A stretch of 32,977 nucleotides of DNA from Chloroflexota bacterium (GCA_023485685.1 JAMCZK010000040.1:1-32977), one strand, 5' to 3'; counted from the stretch's first letter, positions 21,684 to 29,995 are shown. Notes: generated from the letters alone by a model not told the origin. A program made the numbers and translations.

Positions 21684-23443
21684 CCAAGTCGAATCCATCT
21701 CAGAGCCGTTCCCTGATTTCGATTGAAGTGGGTAGCGCAAATACGCGTGCCTTATTTTTCGATGCCGTGGAAAGCCGGTATCGGTTCCTGGCTGCCGGGG
21801 AAGCCCCCAGCACCATTGGCGCACCCGCCTTCGATTTGAATCTCGGTGTGCTTGAAGCGCTCGATCAATTGCAGGAATTTACCGGCCGCACTTTTCTGAC
21901 GGACCGCGGCCTGCTGATCTCGCGCGACAACGAAGATGGCGTGGGCGCCAATGCAGTCTGCACCACATTTTCGGGCGGGCCCCCGCTGAAAGTAGTTACC
22001 GTGGGCTTGCTGGGCGAAGTGTCGCTGGAGAGCGTAAACAACCTGGTGCATTCCTCCTATTGTCAGGTGGTGGAGAGCCTTAGTCTAAATGACCGCCGCC
22101 GACCCGAAAGTTTCATCGACGCTATTTGCCAGACTCTTCCTGACTTGGTAGTCGTGGCCGGTGGCACCAACCGCGGCGCCTCACGCTCTGTAGTCCGACT
22201 CGCAAATTACCTGGCTCTGGCGCTTAATCTGATCCCGGAAAAGCAACGCCCACAGGTTTTATTCGTGGGCAACGAAAATTTGCAGGAAGAAATCGACAAC
22301 CTACTCGGCGCGCTAACGAAGCTATATCACAGCCCCAACATCCGCCCGAATCTGGACCAAGAAAGTTTGGGCCCCGCCACGCAAGCCCTCACCTCGATTT
22401 ATTTCGATATTCAATCGCGAAAATTGCATGGCCTGCAAGAGTTGCGTGAATTTTCGGAAGGGCAAATGCTGCCTGCAGCTTCCGCCCTGGGCCGCGTCGT
22501 GCGTTTCCTCAGCACTGTCATCGACTCTCCCAAAGGAGTGCTGGGCATTGATTTGGGGGCGTCCAATACCAGCATAGCCTCCGCGTTCGCCGGAGAACTG
22601 CAATTGCGCGTCTTCCCCGAATTGGGGGTGGGTGGCAGCTTACCAGGCATGATTGCCGAAACCCACTTGCCACAAATCATGCGTTGGCTGCCCTACGATC
22701 TCTCCGACGATTTCGTATTGGACTATCTCCACAACAAACCGCTGTTCGCTCGATCTCTGCCCGCCAGTCCTGAAGAGTTGGCCATCGAGCAGGCTGCCGC
22801 CCGCCAGGTGATGCGCTTAGCCATTGGAAAGAGCCTACCTCTGTTCCCACCGGACGCTATTTATCCACTACCAGGAACCGTGCCATGGTTCGACCGCATC
22901 TTAGTCAGTGGCTCTGCAGTCGCACGCGCCCCGCGCCTGGAGCAAAGTTTGTTGATGATCCTGGATGCCATTCAACCAGTCGGCATCGCCACGGTAATTC
23001 TTGATCAGAACAACCTCGTGAACGCGGTAGGCGCCAGCGCCGAGATCGACCCTTTGCTGGCCGTCCACGTCCTAGAATCCAATTCGTTCATCAACCTAGC
23101 AACGGTGATTTCCCCGGTGGGCAACACCCGCAGCAACGGGAACCCACTACTGCGTATCCAAGTGGTGAGAGATGGCGAAAAGGAAGGGGTGGTCGAAATC
23201 CGGGAAGGCGGGATCACCACCATTCCCTTGCCAATGGGCCGGGTTGCAGATATCTACGTCCAGCCACTGCAAAACGTTAATATCGGCCTGGGCTCCGGCC
23301 GCGGCGGCTGGGTGCGCCGGGTAGTGGGCGGAGTTTTCGGCCTGGTCATCGATGCCCGTGGCAGGCCTATCCAGGTACCCACCTCGCTAACCCGCCGTCA
23401 GGAAATCCTACAAACCTGGCAGGATGCCCTTATTGGAGGTTGA
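21680..23443 (+). CDS. GlmL/MutL-like ASKHA (actin-fold) ATPase, tandem arrangement
   Basis: 587 residues resembling the glutamate mutase L (MutL/GlmL, PF13941-type) family. Two actin-fold halves are visible: phosphate-1-like loops ISIEVGSANTRALFFDAV (about 13-30) and GIDLGASNTSIASAF (about 288-302), with adenosine-loop-like VVVAGGTNRGA (about 157) and ILVSGSAVARAP (about 406). The C-terminal part (500-587) is beta-rich with GLGSGRGGWVRRVVGG. In classical settings GlmL accompanies cobalamin-dependent glutamate mutase subunits. No mutase genes are present here, and it sits instead among membrane-protein genes. An ATP-driven assembly or repair role is therefore an inference. The start shares ATGA with the previous gene. 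Confidence 0.75.
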   Translation: MTKSNPSQSRSLISIEVGSANTRALFFDAVESRYRFLAAGEAPSTIGAPAFDLNLGVLEALDQLQEFTGRTFLTDRGLLISRDNEDGVGANAVCTTFSGGPPLKVVTVGLLGEVSLESVNNLVHSSYCQVVESLSLNDRRRPESFIDAICQTLPDLVVVAGGTNRGASRSVVRLANYLALALNLIPEKQRPQVLFVGNENLQEEIDNLLGALTKLYHSPNIRPNLDQESLGPATQALTSIYFDIQSRKLHGLQELREFSEGQMLPAASALGRVVRFLSTVIDSPKGVLGIDLGASNTSIASAFAGELQLRVFPELGVGGSLPGMIAETHLPQIMRWLPYDLSDDFVLDYLHNKPLFARSLPASPEELAIEQAAARQVMRLAIGKSLPLFPPDAIYPLPGTVPWFDRILVSGSAVARAPRLEQSLLMILDAIQPVGIATVILDQNNLVNAVGASAEIDPLLAVHVLESNSFINLATVISPVGNTRSNGNPLLRIQVVRDGEKEGVVEIREGGITTIPLPMGRVADIYVQPLQNVNIGLGSGRGGWVRRVVGGVFGLVIDARGRPIQVPTSLTRRQEILQTWQDALIGG

Positions 23444-23452
23444 GCCTCTTAG

Positions 23453-24508
23453 ATGATCGCTCCCGTTAGCTACATCCAGCCGCTTACTACTCTGCGCCGC
23501 CAGCGCGTGCTACCCGTGGAAGGCCAAGTGCTAGTCAAGCTCGGTGAGACCGTGCATTCGAGCAACCCGGTGGCTCGTGCCAGCCTGGAGAGTAGGCATC
23601 TCATCTTGGACGCAGCCCGCGCCCTCGGCTTGCCATCCGAAAGAGCCAAGAAACTCATCCAGCGCAGCGTGGGCGAACAAGTGGAGGCGGGTGGCATCAT
23701 TGCCGGCCGCCGCGGAGCCGGGGCCCGCCAATTGCGTGCGCCTGCTTCCGGACAGATTGCCGCTATTAGTGAATCACAGATCTTGTTGCAGGTCAGCGAT
23801 GAATCCTCATTGCTTCAGGCTCGTGTGCCTGGCCTTGTAATTGACATCGACCCCGGCCGCGGCGTGACCATTGAATGTGTCTGTGCCTGGGCCCAGGGCC
23901 TCTGGGGTAACGGTCGCCTGGGCGACGGCATTCTGCACCTGGTAGGCGACAAACCCGAACAAACCCTCACGGCCGACCAGATTGATATGAGCTTGCGCGG
24001 GGCCGTCCTGGTCGCAGGCATCTGCGAACACCGTCAAGCCTTGGAATTGGCTGCCCAGGTACCCATACGCGGCCTGGTGCTGGGCAGCCTGACTACCAGG
24101 CTATTGCCGGTGGCCCTCAAGCAGGCTTATCCTATTGTGCTGACTGAAGGCTTCGGCAACACCCCAATGAATGCCGATGCCTTCAAATTGCTCAGCAATC
24201 ACAATGGTGATCAGGCGACTATCAATGCCCAGCTTTCCAACCCGCTCAACGGAGACCGGCCTGAAGTGATCGTTCCAATCCGAGACTCCGGAAAGCCACC
24301 GCAAGCTATTCCCATGCAGAGTTTCCGCGTTGGGCAGGTGGTGCGCGTAATGGCCGGGTCGGACCGAGGTCTGATTGGCGAAATCACGTCACTATTGCCC
24401 CCCTCGACCTTCTATCCGAGCGGATTGCATGCCCCAGGCGCGTCGGTGAGGTCACAGGGCCGAGATGAGGTGGAATATCCGCTGGCAAACCTGGAACTTC
24501 TAGGATAA
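23453..24508 (+). CDS. Barrel-sandwich-hybrid and KOW-like domain protein, unknown function
   Basis: 351 residues. The N-terminal portion (GQVLVKLGETVHSSNPVARA, residues about 24-43, and LRAPASGQIAAIS near 93) has the look of a lipoyl/biotinyl-type barrel-sandwich hybrid, as in efflux adaptor and RnfC N-termini, without a lipoylated Lys context. The middle (about 140-250) is alpha/beta with AVLVAGICEHRQALELA and RGLVLGSLTTRLLPVALK. The C-terminus (FRVGQVVRVMAGSDRGLIGEI, about 284-304) matches a KOW motif. No membrane helix or signal peptide is seen, so it is probably cytoplasmic. It has GGAGGT inside the end of the GlmL-like gene as a ribosome site. It may be an adaptor of that protein, by context only. 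Confidence 0.6.
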   Translation: MIAPVSYIQPLTTLRRQRVLPVEGQVLVKLGETVHSSNPVARASLESRHLILDAARALGLPSERAKKLIQRSVGEQVEAGGIIAGRRGAGARQLRAPASGQIAAISESQILLQVSDESSLLQARVPGLVIDIDPGRGVTIECVCAWAQGLWGNGRLGDGILHLVGDKPEQTLTADQIDMSLRGAVLVAGICEHRQALELAAQVPIRGLVLGSLTTRLLPVALKQAYPIVLTEGFGNTPMNADAFKLLSNHNGDQATINAQLSNPLNGDRPEVIVPIRDSGKPPQAIPMQSFRVGQVVRVMAGSDRGLIGEITSLLPPSTFYPSGLHAPGASVRSQGRDEVEYPLANLELLG

Positions 24509-24522
24509 AGTAACGCGCTGCT

Positions 24523-25083
24523 ATGCTAGACGACACCGATTTAGATCTCCCCGAGGAGCCGAAGCCAGAACCGCCCAGGCGCTCAGGCAATCGCTTCCTT
24601 GTGGTGGCCGGAACCCTGGGGGGCATCCTGGTGCTGGCTATCATGGCCATCGTAATATATGCCCTCGTGATTCTGCCGGAGCAGCAGGCGGATGAGCCCG
24701 GACCTGCCGCCGCACAGCTGACCGAAACTGCATTGACTCGCGCGATACAAGCGACCAACACGGCTACTTCTACTCGGACATTCACCCCAACTCCCCAGCC
24801 GCCCACTAACACGCCCAGGCCAACCAATACGCCTCTACTCACATCTACGACCGACCCTGCAACCGCCACGGTAAACGCCTTACTCACCCAAGCGGCTCTG
24901 GCGCAAACGCAGGCGGTAACTCCAACCGGCTCATCACCAACACCCGGCACCCCCACTGCGACACCAAGTGCGCTGCCCGACAGCGGCTTCGCCGATGATG
25001 TCGGCGCCCCCGGCTTGCTGGCCGCGGCTGCGATCCTGCTGGTAGTTGTCCTCCTAGCGCGCAGGCTTAGAAACGCAGATTAA
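24523..25083 (+). CDS. Thr/Pro-rich membrane protein with a C-terminal LPDSG sorting-like signal
   Basis: 186 residues: an acidic cytoplasmic head, a transmembrane helix (about 27-50, LVVAGTLGGILVLAIMAIVI), a long Thr/Pro/Ala stalk (about 65-148) and a tripartite C-terminus: LPDSG (151-155), a hydrophobic helix (GLLAAAAILLVVVLLA) and a basic tail (RRLRNAD). This resembles an LPxTG-type sortase signal, with Ser in place of Thr. Sortase recognition is an inference and no sortase is encoded in the window. It is the last gene of the operon, 14 bases after the previous stop. Confidence 0.75.
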   Translation: MLDDTDLDLPEEPKPEPPRRSGNRFLVVAGTLGGILVLAIMAIVIYALVILPEQQADEPGPAAAQLTETALTRAIQATNTATSTRTFTPTPQPPTNTPRPTNTPLLTSTTDPATATVNALLTQAALAQTQAVTPTGSSPTPGTPTATPSALPDSGFADDVGAPGLLAAAAILLVVVLLARRLRNAD

Positions 25084-25255
25084 TATATTAAGATCGCATC
25101 ACCAATGTGGGGCAGGCAAGAAAGACATTGTAGAAGACCGAGTTTGCACACCTTAATTATTTGGAAGACATCGGTTTAGAGGCTCCCCAGCTTTCTTAAT
25201 TATTTCTTGGGTACCTTTCTATCGCCGCCTCGGAGTAACAAGTAGGAAGAAAAAC

Positions 25256-25279
25256 AAAAGCGCTTGCAGCGCTTTTTTT
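25256..25279. terminator. Bidirectional terminator between the eight-gene operon and coaBC
   Basis: An 8-bp perfect stem AAAAGCGC (25256-25263) / GCGCTTTT (25269-25276), loop TTGCA, followed by a total of seven T residues on the plus strand, and with an A-rich left arm for the opposite direction. Convergent genes end on both sides. The gap upstream (25084-25255) shows no gene. Confidence 0.9.
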
Positions 25280-25287
25280 CTGTCGTC

Positions 25288-26505
25288 TCATTCACCCAAT
25301 AAATCAACGACGCGCTCAAGAATGACGCGGGCCACTTCCTCTTTGGACATCAGCGGTAATTGCTGCTGATTTCCTTTTTTATCGAGCAACAACACGCGGT
25401 TGGTGTCCACTTCAAAGCCTGCATCCTCTGCCGAGATATCGTTTGCCACGATTAAATCCAATTTCTTTGCACCTAGTTTCTCTTGCGCATTCTTGATCAA
25501 ATCCTTGCTTTCCGCGGCAAAGCCTACAATCACCTGGGGTTTCTTACCCTTGATTTTGCTAAGCTCCAGCAAGATGTCGGGGTTGGCCACCAATCTTATG
25601 TCTGGAACGCCAGCAGCGCGTTTGATTTTTTGCTTCGACGACCTGCTCGGCCGGAAATCCGCCACTGCAGCCGCCATCAGGAGTACATCTGCGCCTTTGA
25701 CTTTCGAGAGCACTGCCGCGCCCATTTCTTCGGCGCTGATCACCGAGACCAACTTGCAGCCTACCGGCGCGGCTAGTGCAGTGGGCGCAGAAATTAATGT
25801 GACTTGAGCACCCAGATCCACGGCGGCCTGCGCCAGCGCGTAGCCTTGCTTGCCTGAAGAGCGATTGGTGATAGCGCGCACCGGGTCAACGGCTTCCTGC
25901 GTGCCGCCCGCAGTGACCACCACCTCGCGCCCCGCAAGCGGGCCGCTGCGCCCAAGCAGTTGGCGAATGTAGCCAAGCAACTCGCCGGGTTCGGTCATCC
26001 GCCCTAAGGCATTCAACCCCGAAGCCAGATGCCCGCGTTGCGGACCCACGATGGTTGCGCCGCGAGCTTTGAGTATATCGAGGTTGACCTGCGTTGCCGG
26101 ATGCTCGTACATGCCTCCATCCATGGCAGGAGCCAAAAGCAAAGGAGCTTTGCTAGCCAACGCGGCAAGGGTGAGCAAGTTGTCGGCTTGCCCATGAGCC
26201 AGCTTCGCCAAGGTATTGGCAGTAGCTGGCGCAATGGCGATCAGGTCAGCCTGGCGCCCAAGATTCACATGCAATACATGTCCCTCGGCGCCCCACAGGT
26301 TGTTGTCGGTATAAGCGCGACACCCGGTCAAGGACTGAAAGGTGAGCGGCGCGATGAACCGGGTAGCTGCCGAGGTCAATATCACGTTTACCTCGGCGCC
26401 CTGCTGCGCCAGCTTGGACGCCAGGTCGGCCGCCTTGTAGCAGGCAATCGAACCTGTCACCCCGAGCAAAATTCGTTTGGATTTAAGAACAGTCATTCCC
26501 TTCAC
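25288..26505 (-). CDS. coaBC: Bifunctional phosphopantothenoylcysteine decarboxylase / phosphopantothenate-cysteine ligase
   Basis: 405 residues. The N-terminal flavin-dependent decarboxylase (about 1-185) shows GVTGSIACYKAADLAS, IAPATANTLAKLAHG and LAPAMDGGMYEHPA. The C-terminal ligase (about 190-405) shows VTAGGTQEAVDPVRAITNRS, AAAVADFRP and IVANDISAEDAGFEVD. It converts 4'-phosphopantothenate to 4'-phosphopantetheine. The GTG start at 26505 overlaps the ATP-grasp stop by four bases (GTGA); an ATG at 26496 is an alternative. Last gene of the pan/coa operon, followed by the shared terminator. Confidence 0.96.
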   Translation of the reverse strand: MKGMTVLKSKRILLGVTGSIACYKAADLASKLAQQGAEVNVILTSAATRFIAPLTFQSLTGCRAYTDNNLWGAEGHVLHVNLGRQADLIAIAPATANTLAKLAHGQADNLLTLAALASKAPLLLAPAMDGGMYEHPATQVNLDILKARGATIVGPQRGHLASGLNALGRMTEPGELLGYIRQLLGRSGPLAGREVVVTAGGTQEAVDPVRAITNRSSGKQGYALAQAAVDLGAQVTLISAPTALAAPVGCKLVSVISAEEMGAAVLSKVKGADVLLMAAAVADFRPSRSSKQKIKRAAGVPDIRLVANPDILLELSKIKGKKPQVIVGFAAESKDLIKNAQEKLGAKKLDLIVANDISAEDAGFEVDTNRVLLLDKKGNQQQLPLMSKEEVARVILERVVDLLGE

Positions 26506-27377
26506 TCTTTCACAGATAAAGTTTCAATCAAGGCATCGGCAAAACGATCCGCAGCCTGTGGATGCAGCTCAAAAAACAGGTGGGGCTCAATCAGTTCAAG
26601 TTCCATCAATGTGAGTACGCCATTGCGCTCGATTCCATCCACGCGGGCGTAAAGCAAGTCGCCTCCTAGAGTGTCAAGAAGCTCTTTTGCTTGCTGGACA
26701 AGGTGATTAGGGGCCCCAATGGGATGTGTTGTGCCGCCAAAATCGCGTTGCACGCGGAAATCTCCCTCTTGGGGCCGCTTGATAACTGCGTGACTGTATT
26801 TTCTATTGAAGAAAATCAGGGACCATTCGCCGCCCGACGTAATTTCTTCAGCAAAATCCTGAACAATCACGCCACCCTTTTTAAGCAGCCCCTCTAACTC
26901 TCGTTGACGCGCACCTGCTTTTTCCAAAGGAATAATATCGGTATCGTTGGCGGCCGCCGAGATCATTGGTTTGACCACCGCCTGCCCCCAGCCCTTCTGC
27001 CGCATTAGATCGCTCAGGTCAGCCTTCGCGCCCCCCGGCAGCCAAACAGAATCGAGCATAGGGATGCCATTTCCCTGTAGATCGCTGAGATAAGCCTTAT
27101 CCATGTTCCAGTGCACAACTTTGTATGGATTCCAGAGCGGGACTCCTCCACGCTCCAATCTGTCGAGCCACGCGCGGAACTCATCGGCTTTAAGATGGTA
27201 ATCCCAGCAAGAGCGAATCACAACGGCCGAGTAGCTTGACCAATCCACCGCTGAGTCAGTCCACAACGCAGCTTCCACCTGGACGCCGCGCCTGGCCAGC
27301 GCTTCCGCCGCCAGCCTATCGTCATCAGTCAGGCTCGGAAACCCTTGGTAAGTGGCAAAGGCGATTCTTGTTTCCAT
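26502..27377 (-). CDS. ATP-grasp ligase of unknown specificity in the CoA operon
   Basis: 291 residues with the ATP-grasp pattern (COG0189/RimK or DcsG-like): VVIRSCWDYHLKADEFRAWL, VVHWNMDKAYLSDLQGNGIP, AVVKPMISAAANDT, VIVQDFAEEITSGGEWSLIFF, RVDGI and LTLMELELIEPHLFFEL (metal-binding acidic residues). Such enzymes join a carboxylate to an amine or thiol through an acyl phosphate. The gene lies between coaX and coaBC with 3-base and -4-base spacings, so it is transcribed with CoA genes, but it is not one of the known CoA enzymes. Its substrate cannot be read from the sequence. Confidence 0.85.
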   Translation of the reverse strand: METRIAFATYQGFPSLTDDDRLAAEALARRGVQVEAALWTDSAVDWSSYSAVVIRSCWDYHLKADEFRAWLDRLERGGVPLWNPYKVVHWNMDKAYLSDLQGNGIPMLDSVWLPGGAKADLSDLMRQKGWGQAVVKPMISAAANDTDIIPLEKAGARQRELEGLLKKGGVIVQDFAEEITSGGEWSLIFFNRKYSHAVIKRPQEGDFRVQRDFGGTTHPIGAPNHLVQQAKELLDTLGGDLLYARVDGIERNGVLTLMELELIEPHLFFELHPQAADRFADALIETLSVKE

Positions 27378-27380
27378 TCG

Positions 27381-28145
27381 CTACCGGTTAAGACCCCAAA
27401 TGATGCGCAAGCCATCCAGAGTAAGCCAGGGCGCCAGTATTTTGATCACCTTGGTTTCGCGAGCTACCACTTCGGCCAATCCGCCCGTGCCGATCACCTT
27501 CATATCAGGCCCCAGTTCTTCGCGAAACCGGGCGACGAGACCTTCCACGAGACCTACATAGCCGAACAGCAACCCAGACTGCAACGCGTGCGTGGTGTTG
27601 CGTCCAATGACGCCCGGTGGCCGCTGCAGTTCTACCCGCATCAGCTTGGCGCCGGCGGAGAACAGCGCCTCCGCAGCGACGCCGATGCCGGGGGCGATGG
27701 CACCGCCAAGGTATTCCCCCTCGGCATTGATGGCATCGAAGGTGGTGCCGGTGCCGAAATCCACTACACAAGCCGGTCCGCCGTAAAGGTGTTGAACGGC
27801 GGCAGCATCGACGATGCGGTCAGCTCCCACCGCCTTGGGGTCTTCATAGAGGACGCGCACACCTGTCTTTACCCCAGCGTCCACAATGAGGGGATCCTTC
27901 TGCAGGTAATTGCGACAGGCTTCGACCACTTTCCCCGTCAGCGGAGGCACCACGGAAGCCATGCAGATGCCAATCAGCGATTCCATCGGCACGCCAGCGT
28001 GGGCGAACATGCCGATGAACTGCAGCCCATACTCATCAGGCATGCTGGCGTGTTCAGTAGCGATGCGCCAGCGCGGCCCCAGGGTATCGCCATCGTATAG
28101 TCCTAAAGTGATGTTTGTATTACCAACATCAATTGCCAATAGCAT
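27381..28145 (-). CDS. coaX: Type III pantothenate kinase
   Basis: 254 residues with MLLAIDVGNTNITLGLYDGD (phosphate-1 motif with catalytic Asp), GADRIVDAAAV, VVDFGTGTTFDAI and GGAIAPGIGVAAEAL, and the later ASKHA loop VIGTGGLAEVVA. Family knowledge: a monovalent-cation-dependent kinase making 4'-phosphopantothenate that is not inhibited by CoA. It follows the panE-panC gene by 11 bases and is followed by the ATP-grasp gene after 3 bases. Confidence 0.96.
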   Translation of the reverse strand: MLLAIDVGNTNITLGLYDGDTLGPRWRIATEHASMPDEYGLQFIGMFAHAGVPMESLIGICMASVVPPLTGKVVEACRNYLQKDPLIVDAGVKTGVRVLYEDPKAVGADRIVDAAAVQHLYGGPACVVDFGTGTTFDAINAEGEYLGGAIAPGIGVAAEALFSAGAKLMRVELQRPPGVIGRNTTHALQSGLLFGYVGLVEGLVARFREELGPDMKVIGTGGLAEVVARETKVIKILAPWLTLDGLRIIWGLNR

Positions 28146-28156
28146 GAGGCTCCTTA

Positions 28157-29995
28157 TTACTTCAAGAGAAGGTTATCTATCAATCGCGTCTTGCCGACAA
28201 ACACGGCCATGGACAGCAGGGCGCCGTTCTCGACTTTGTCGAGCTCCTGCAGGGTTTGCGCATCTGCGCAGGAAACGTATTGCAGCTTCGCCAGCGGTTC
28301 AGCCTCAATGGTCTTGCGCATGACAGCACGCAGGGCTTCGCCATCGCGCTCTCCCGCGGCATGAACGGCTTGCGCTGCCGACAGCGCCCGATGCAGTACT
28401 GTAGCCGCTTTGCGTTCTGCGGGATTCAGGTAGCTGTTGCGACTAGACAGAGCCAGTCCGTCCGGCTCGCGAACGGTTGGCCCAACGACAATCTCAATCG
28501 GGAAATTCAAGTCGCGCGCCATCTGTTTCAGTACAGCCACCTGCTGGGCATCCTTTTGTCCGAAATACGCCTTGTCGGGCTGGACGACGTTGAAGAGCTT
28601 GGCCACCACTGTGGCAACGCCGCGAAAATGACCGGGGCGCATCGCACCCTCGAGTGGTTCGCTCACACCCACCACGTGGATCCAGGTGTTGAATCCTTTC
28701 GGGTATACGATCTCAGGTGTGGGGAGCCAAACCAAATCCACACCGGCTTCTTGCAGTTTTTTTAAGTCACCGAAGATATCGCGGGGATAAGCATTCAGGT
28801 CTTCGTTGGGCCCAAATTGGGCTGGGTTCACAAAAATGCTGGCGACGACGGACGCGCAATCTTGCTTTGCGAGTGCGACCAGTGAGAGGTGTCCTGCGTG
28901 GAGATAACCCATGGTGGGCACAAAGCCAACTGGATCTTTCAAGGTGCCACGCGCTTGGCGCAATTCCTCCAGCGTAACAACTTGTTTCATCTGTTCCCTC
29001 ATAAGGCGCAAACTTCTCTTGATATCGGCGGTGGAGATTGTTTCCCCCTTCGCTGCGCTCAGGGGCGCACTGACGGAAGGTGTCTCTCGCAGCGCGCTGA
29101 CCAGTTTCCACATGACTTCGTTGATCGGCGTAGGCACACCAACTTCTCGTCCCGCCTCCACCACCGCGCCGCTGATGGTGTCGATCTCGGTGAACGCTCC
29201 GCGGCGGACATCTTGCAGCATTGAAGATTGATTATTTGCCGTCGCGTTAACCACCTCCTCGACAGCTCTGACCGGATCATCAAATGGCAACGAGATTTCT
29301 TTTTTTGTGGCCACCGCGGCCACCTCAGTGGCCAACGCTACGCTTAGTTCTCTGGCCGCAGGGCGGTCCAACAATTCTCCATTCGCCACCCCCAACAGGG
29401 CGGTCAATGGATTCATGGCCGCATTCACCACCAACTTTCCCCAGGCCAACGAGTCTACGTTGTCAGTGGTCTCGATTTGGAAACCGGAAGCAGACAGCGC
29501 CTCGATTAATGGCGCAATGCGTGCGTGGTTTGCAACAGAAGTTTTTCCTTGGCCGCCAGCGCGTACCTGCCCGGGACCCAATAAGCTTGCTCCAACCGTA
29601 GTGACACCGAAGGCTACGCGCTCGGCGCCCAGTTTGTTCACCAGCTTCTCCCGGTTGCCCAGCCCATTCTGCAAGGTGAGCGCTATTCCATCAACAGCGA
29701 GGCAATCGAAGAGTTGGGCGGCGGCTCGTTCCGTTTGCCAAGATTTCACCAGCACCAGCGCCAAGCGAATGCCAGCGAAATCTGACGGATTCGCGCTGGC
29801 CTTTACTGGGTAGCTGCGCAGCGATCCATCCCCCTGCGCCAGAGTGACACCCAGTTTATTCAATGCAGCCAGGCCCTCGGGCCATGTCCCCAGCATTCGC
29901 ACTCGGTGGCTGGCAGCCGCCAAACGCGCCGCAAAGAAACAAGCCAGTGCCCCGGTGCCTGCAATCAGAACGGGCTCGTTACTAGGCTTGTTCAA
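28157..29995 (-). CDS. panE-panC: Fused ketopantoate reductase (PanE) and pantothenate synthetase (PanC)
   Basis: A single 612-residue frame. Residues 1-305 are PanE: VLIAGTGALACFFAARLA (NADPH site), VLVKSWQT, LALTLQNGLGNRE-like and WGKLVVNAAMNPLTALLGV (with the family Lys/Asn). Residues 336-612 are PanC: FVPTMGYLHAGHLSL (HIGH-type), FVNPAQFGPNEDL, YFGQKDAQQVAVLKQM and SSRNSYLNPAERKA. The linker (about 306-335) contains a REP-like palindrome translated as PLSAAKG (311-317). An internal ATG at 28990 with GAGGGA five to six bases upstream could still start PanC alone. The start codon is TTG at 29995; a stop immediately upstream in frame rules out a longer N-terminus. Two successive steps of pantothenate synthesis (ketopantoate to pantoate to pantothenate). 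Confidence 0.94.
   Translation of the reverse strand: MNKPSNEPVLIAGTGALACFFAARLAAASHRVRMLGTWPEGLAALNKLGVTLAQGDGSLRSYPVKASANPSDFAGIRLALVLVKSWQTERAAAQLFDCLAVDGIALTLQNGLGNREKLVNKLGAERVAFGVTTVGASLLGPGQVRAGGQGKTSVANHARIAPLIEALSASGFQIETTDNVDSLAWGKLVVNAAMNPLTALLGVANGELLDRPAARELSVALATEVAAVATKKEISLPFDDPVRAVEEVVNATANNQSSMLQDVRRGAFTEIDTISGAVVEAGREVGVPTPINEVMWKLVSALRETPSVSAPLSAAKGETISTADIKRSLRLMREQMKQVVTLEELRQARGTLKDPVGFVPTMGYLHAGHLSLVALAKQDCASVVASIFVNPAQFGPNEDLNAYPRDIFGDLKKLQEAGVDLVWLPTPEIVYPKGFNTWIHVVGVSEPLEGAMRPGHFRGVATVVAKLFNVVQPDKAYFGQKDAQQVAVLKQMARDLNFPIEIVVGPTVREPDGLALSSRNSYLNPAERKAATVLHRALSAAQAVHAAGERDGEALRAVMRKTIEAEPLAKLQYVSCADAQTLQELDKVENGALLSMAVFVGKTRLIDNLLLK
28988..29000 (-). promoter_or_regulatory. 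Retained internal ribosome site and ATG for PanC
   Basis: GAGGGA (29000-28995) lies four bases before an in-frame ATG (28990-28988) whose downstream protein starts MKQVVTLEELRQA, the normal PanC N-terminus. This suggests panC was once a separate gene and may still be translated alone. Confidence 0.6.
29045..29065. repeat. REP-like palindrome in the panE-panC linker
   Basis: On the minus strand CCCCT and AGGGG arms pair around GA/GA mismatches and a GC-GCA-GC core, a common form of bacterial REP hairpins. It is in frame and encodes Pro-Leu-Ser-Ala-Ala-Lys-Gly at residues 311-317, exactly at the junction of the two enzymes. Confidence 0.5.
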
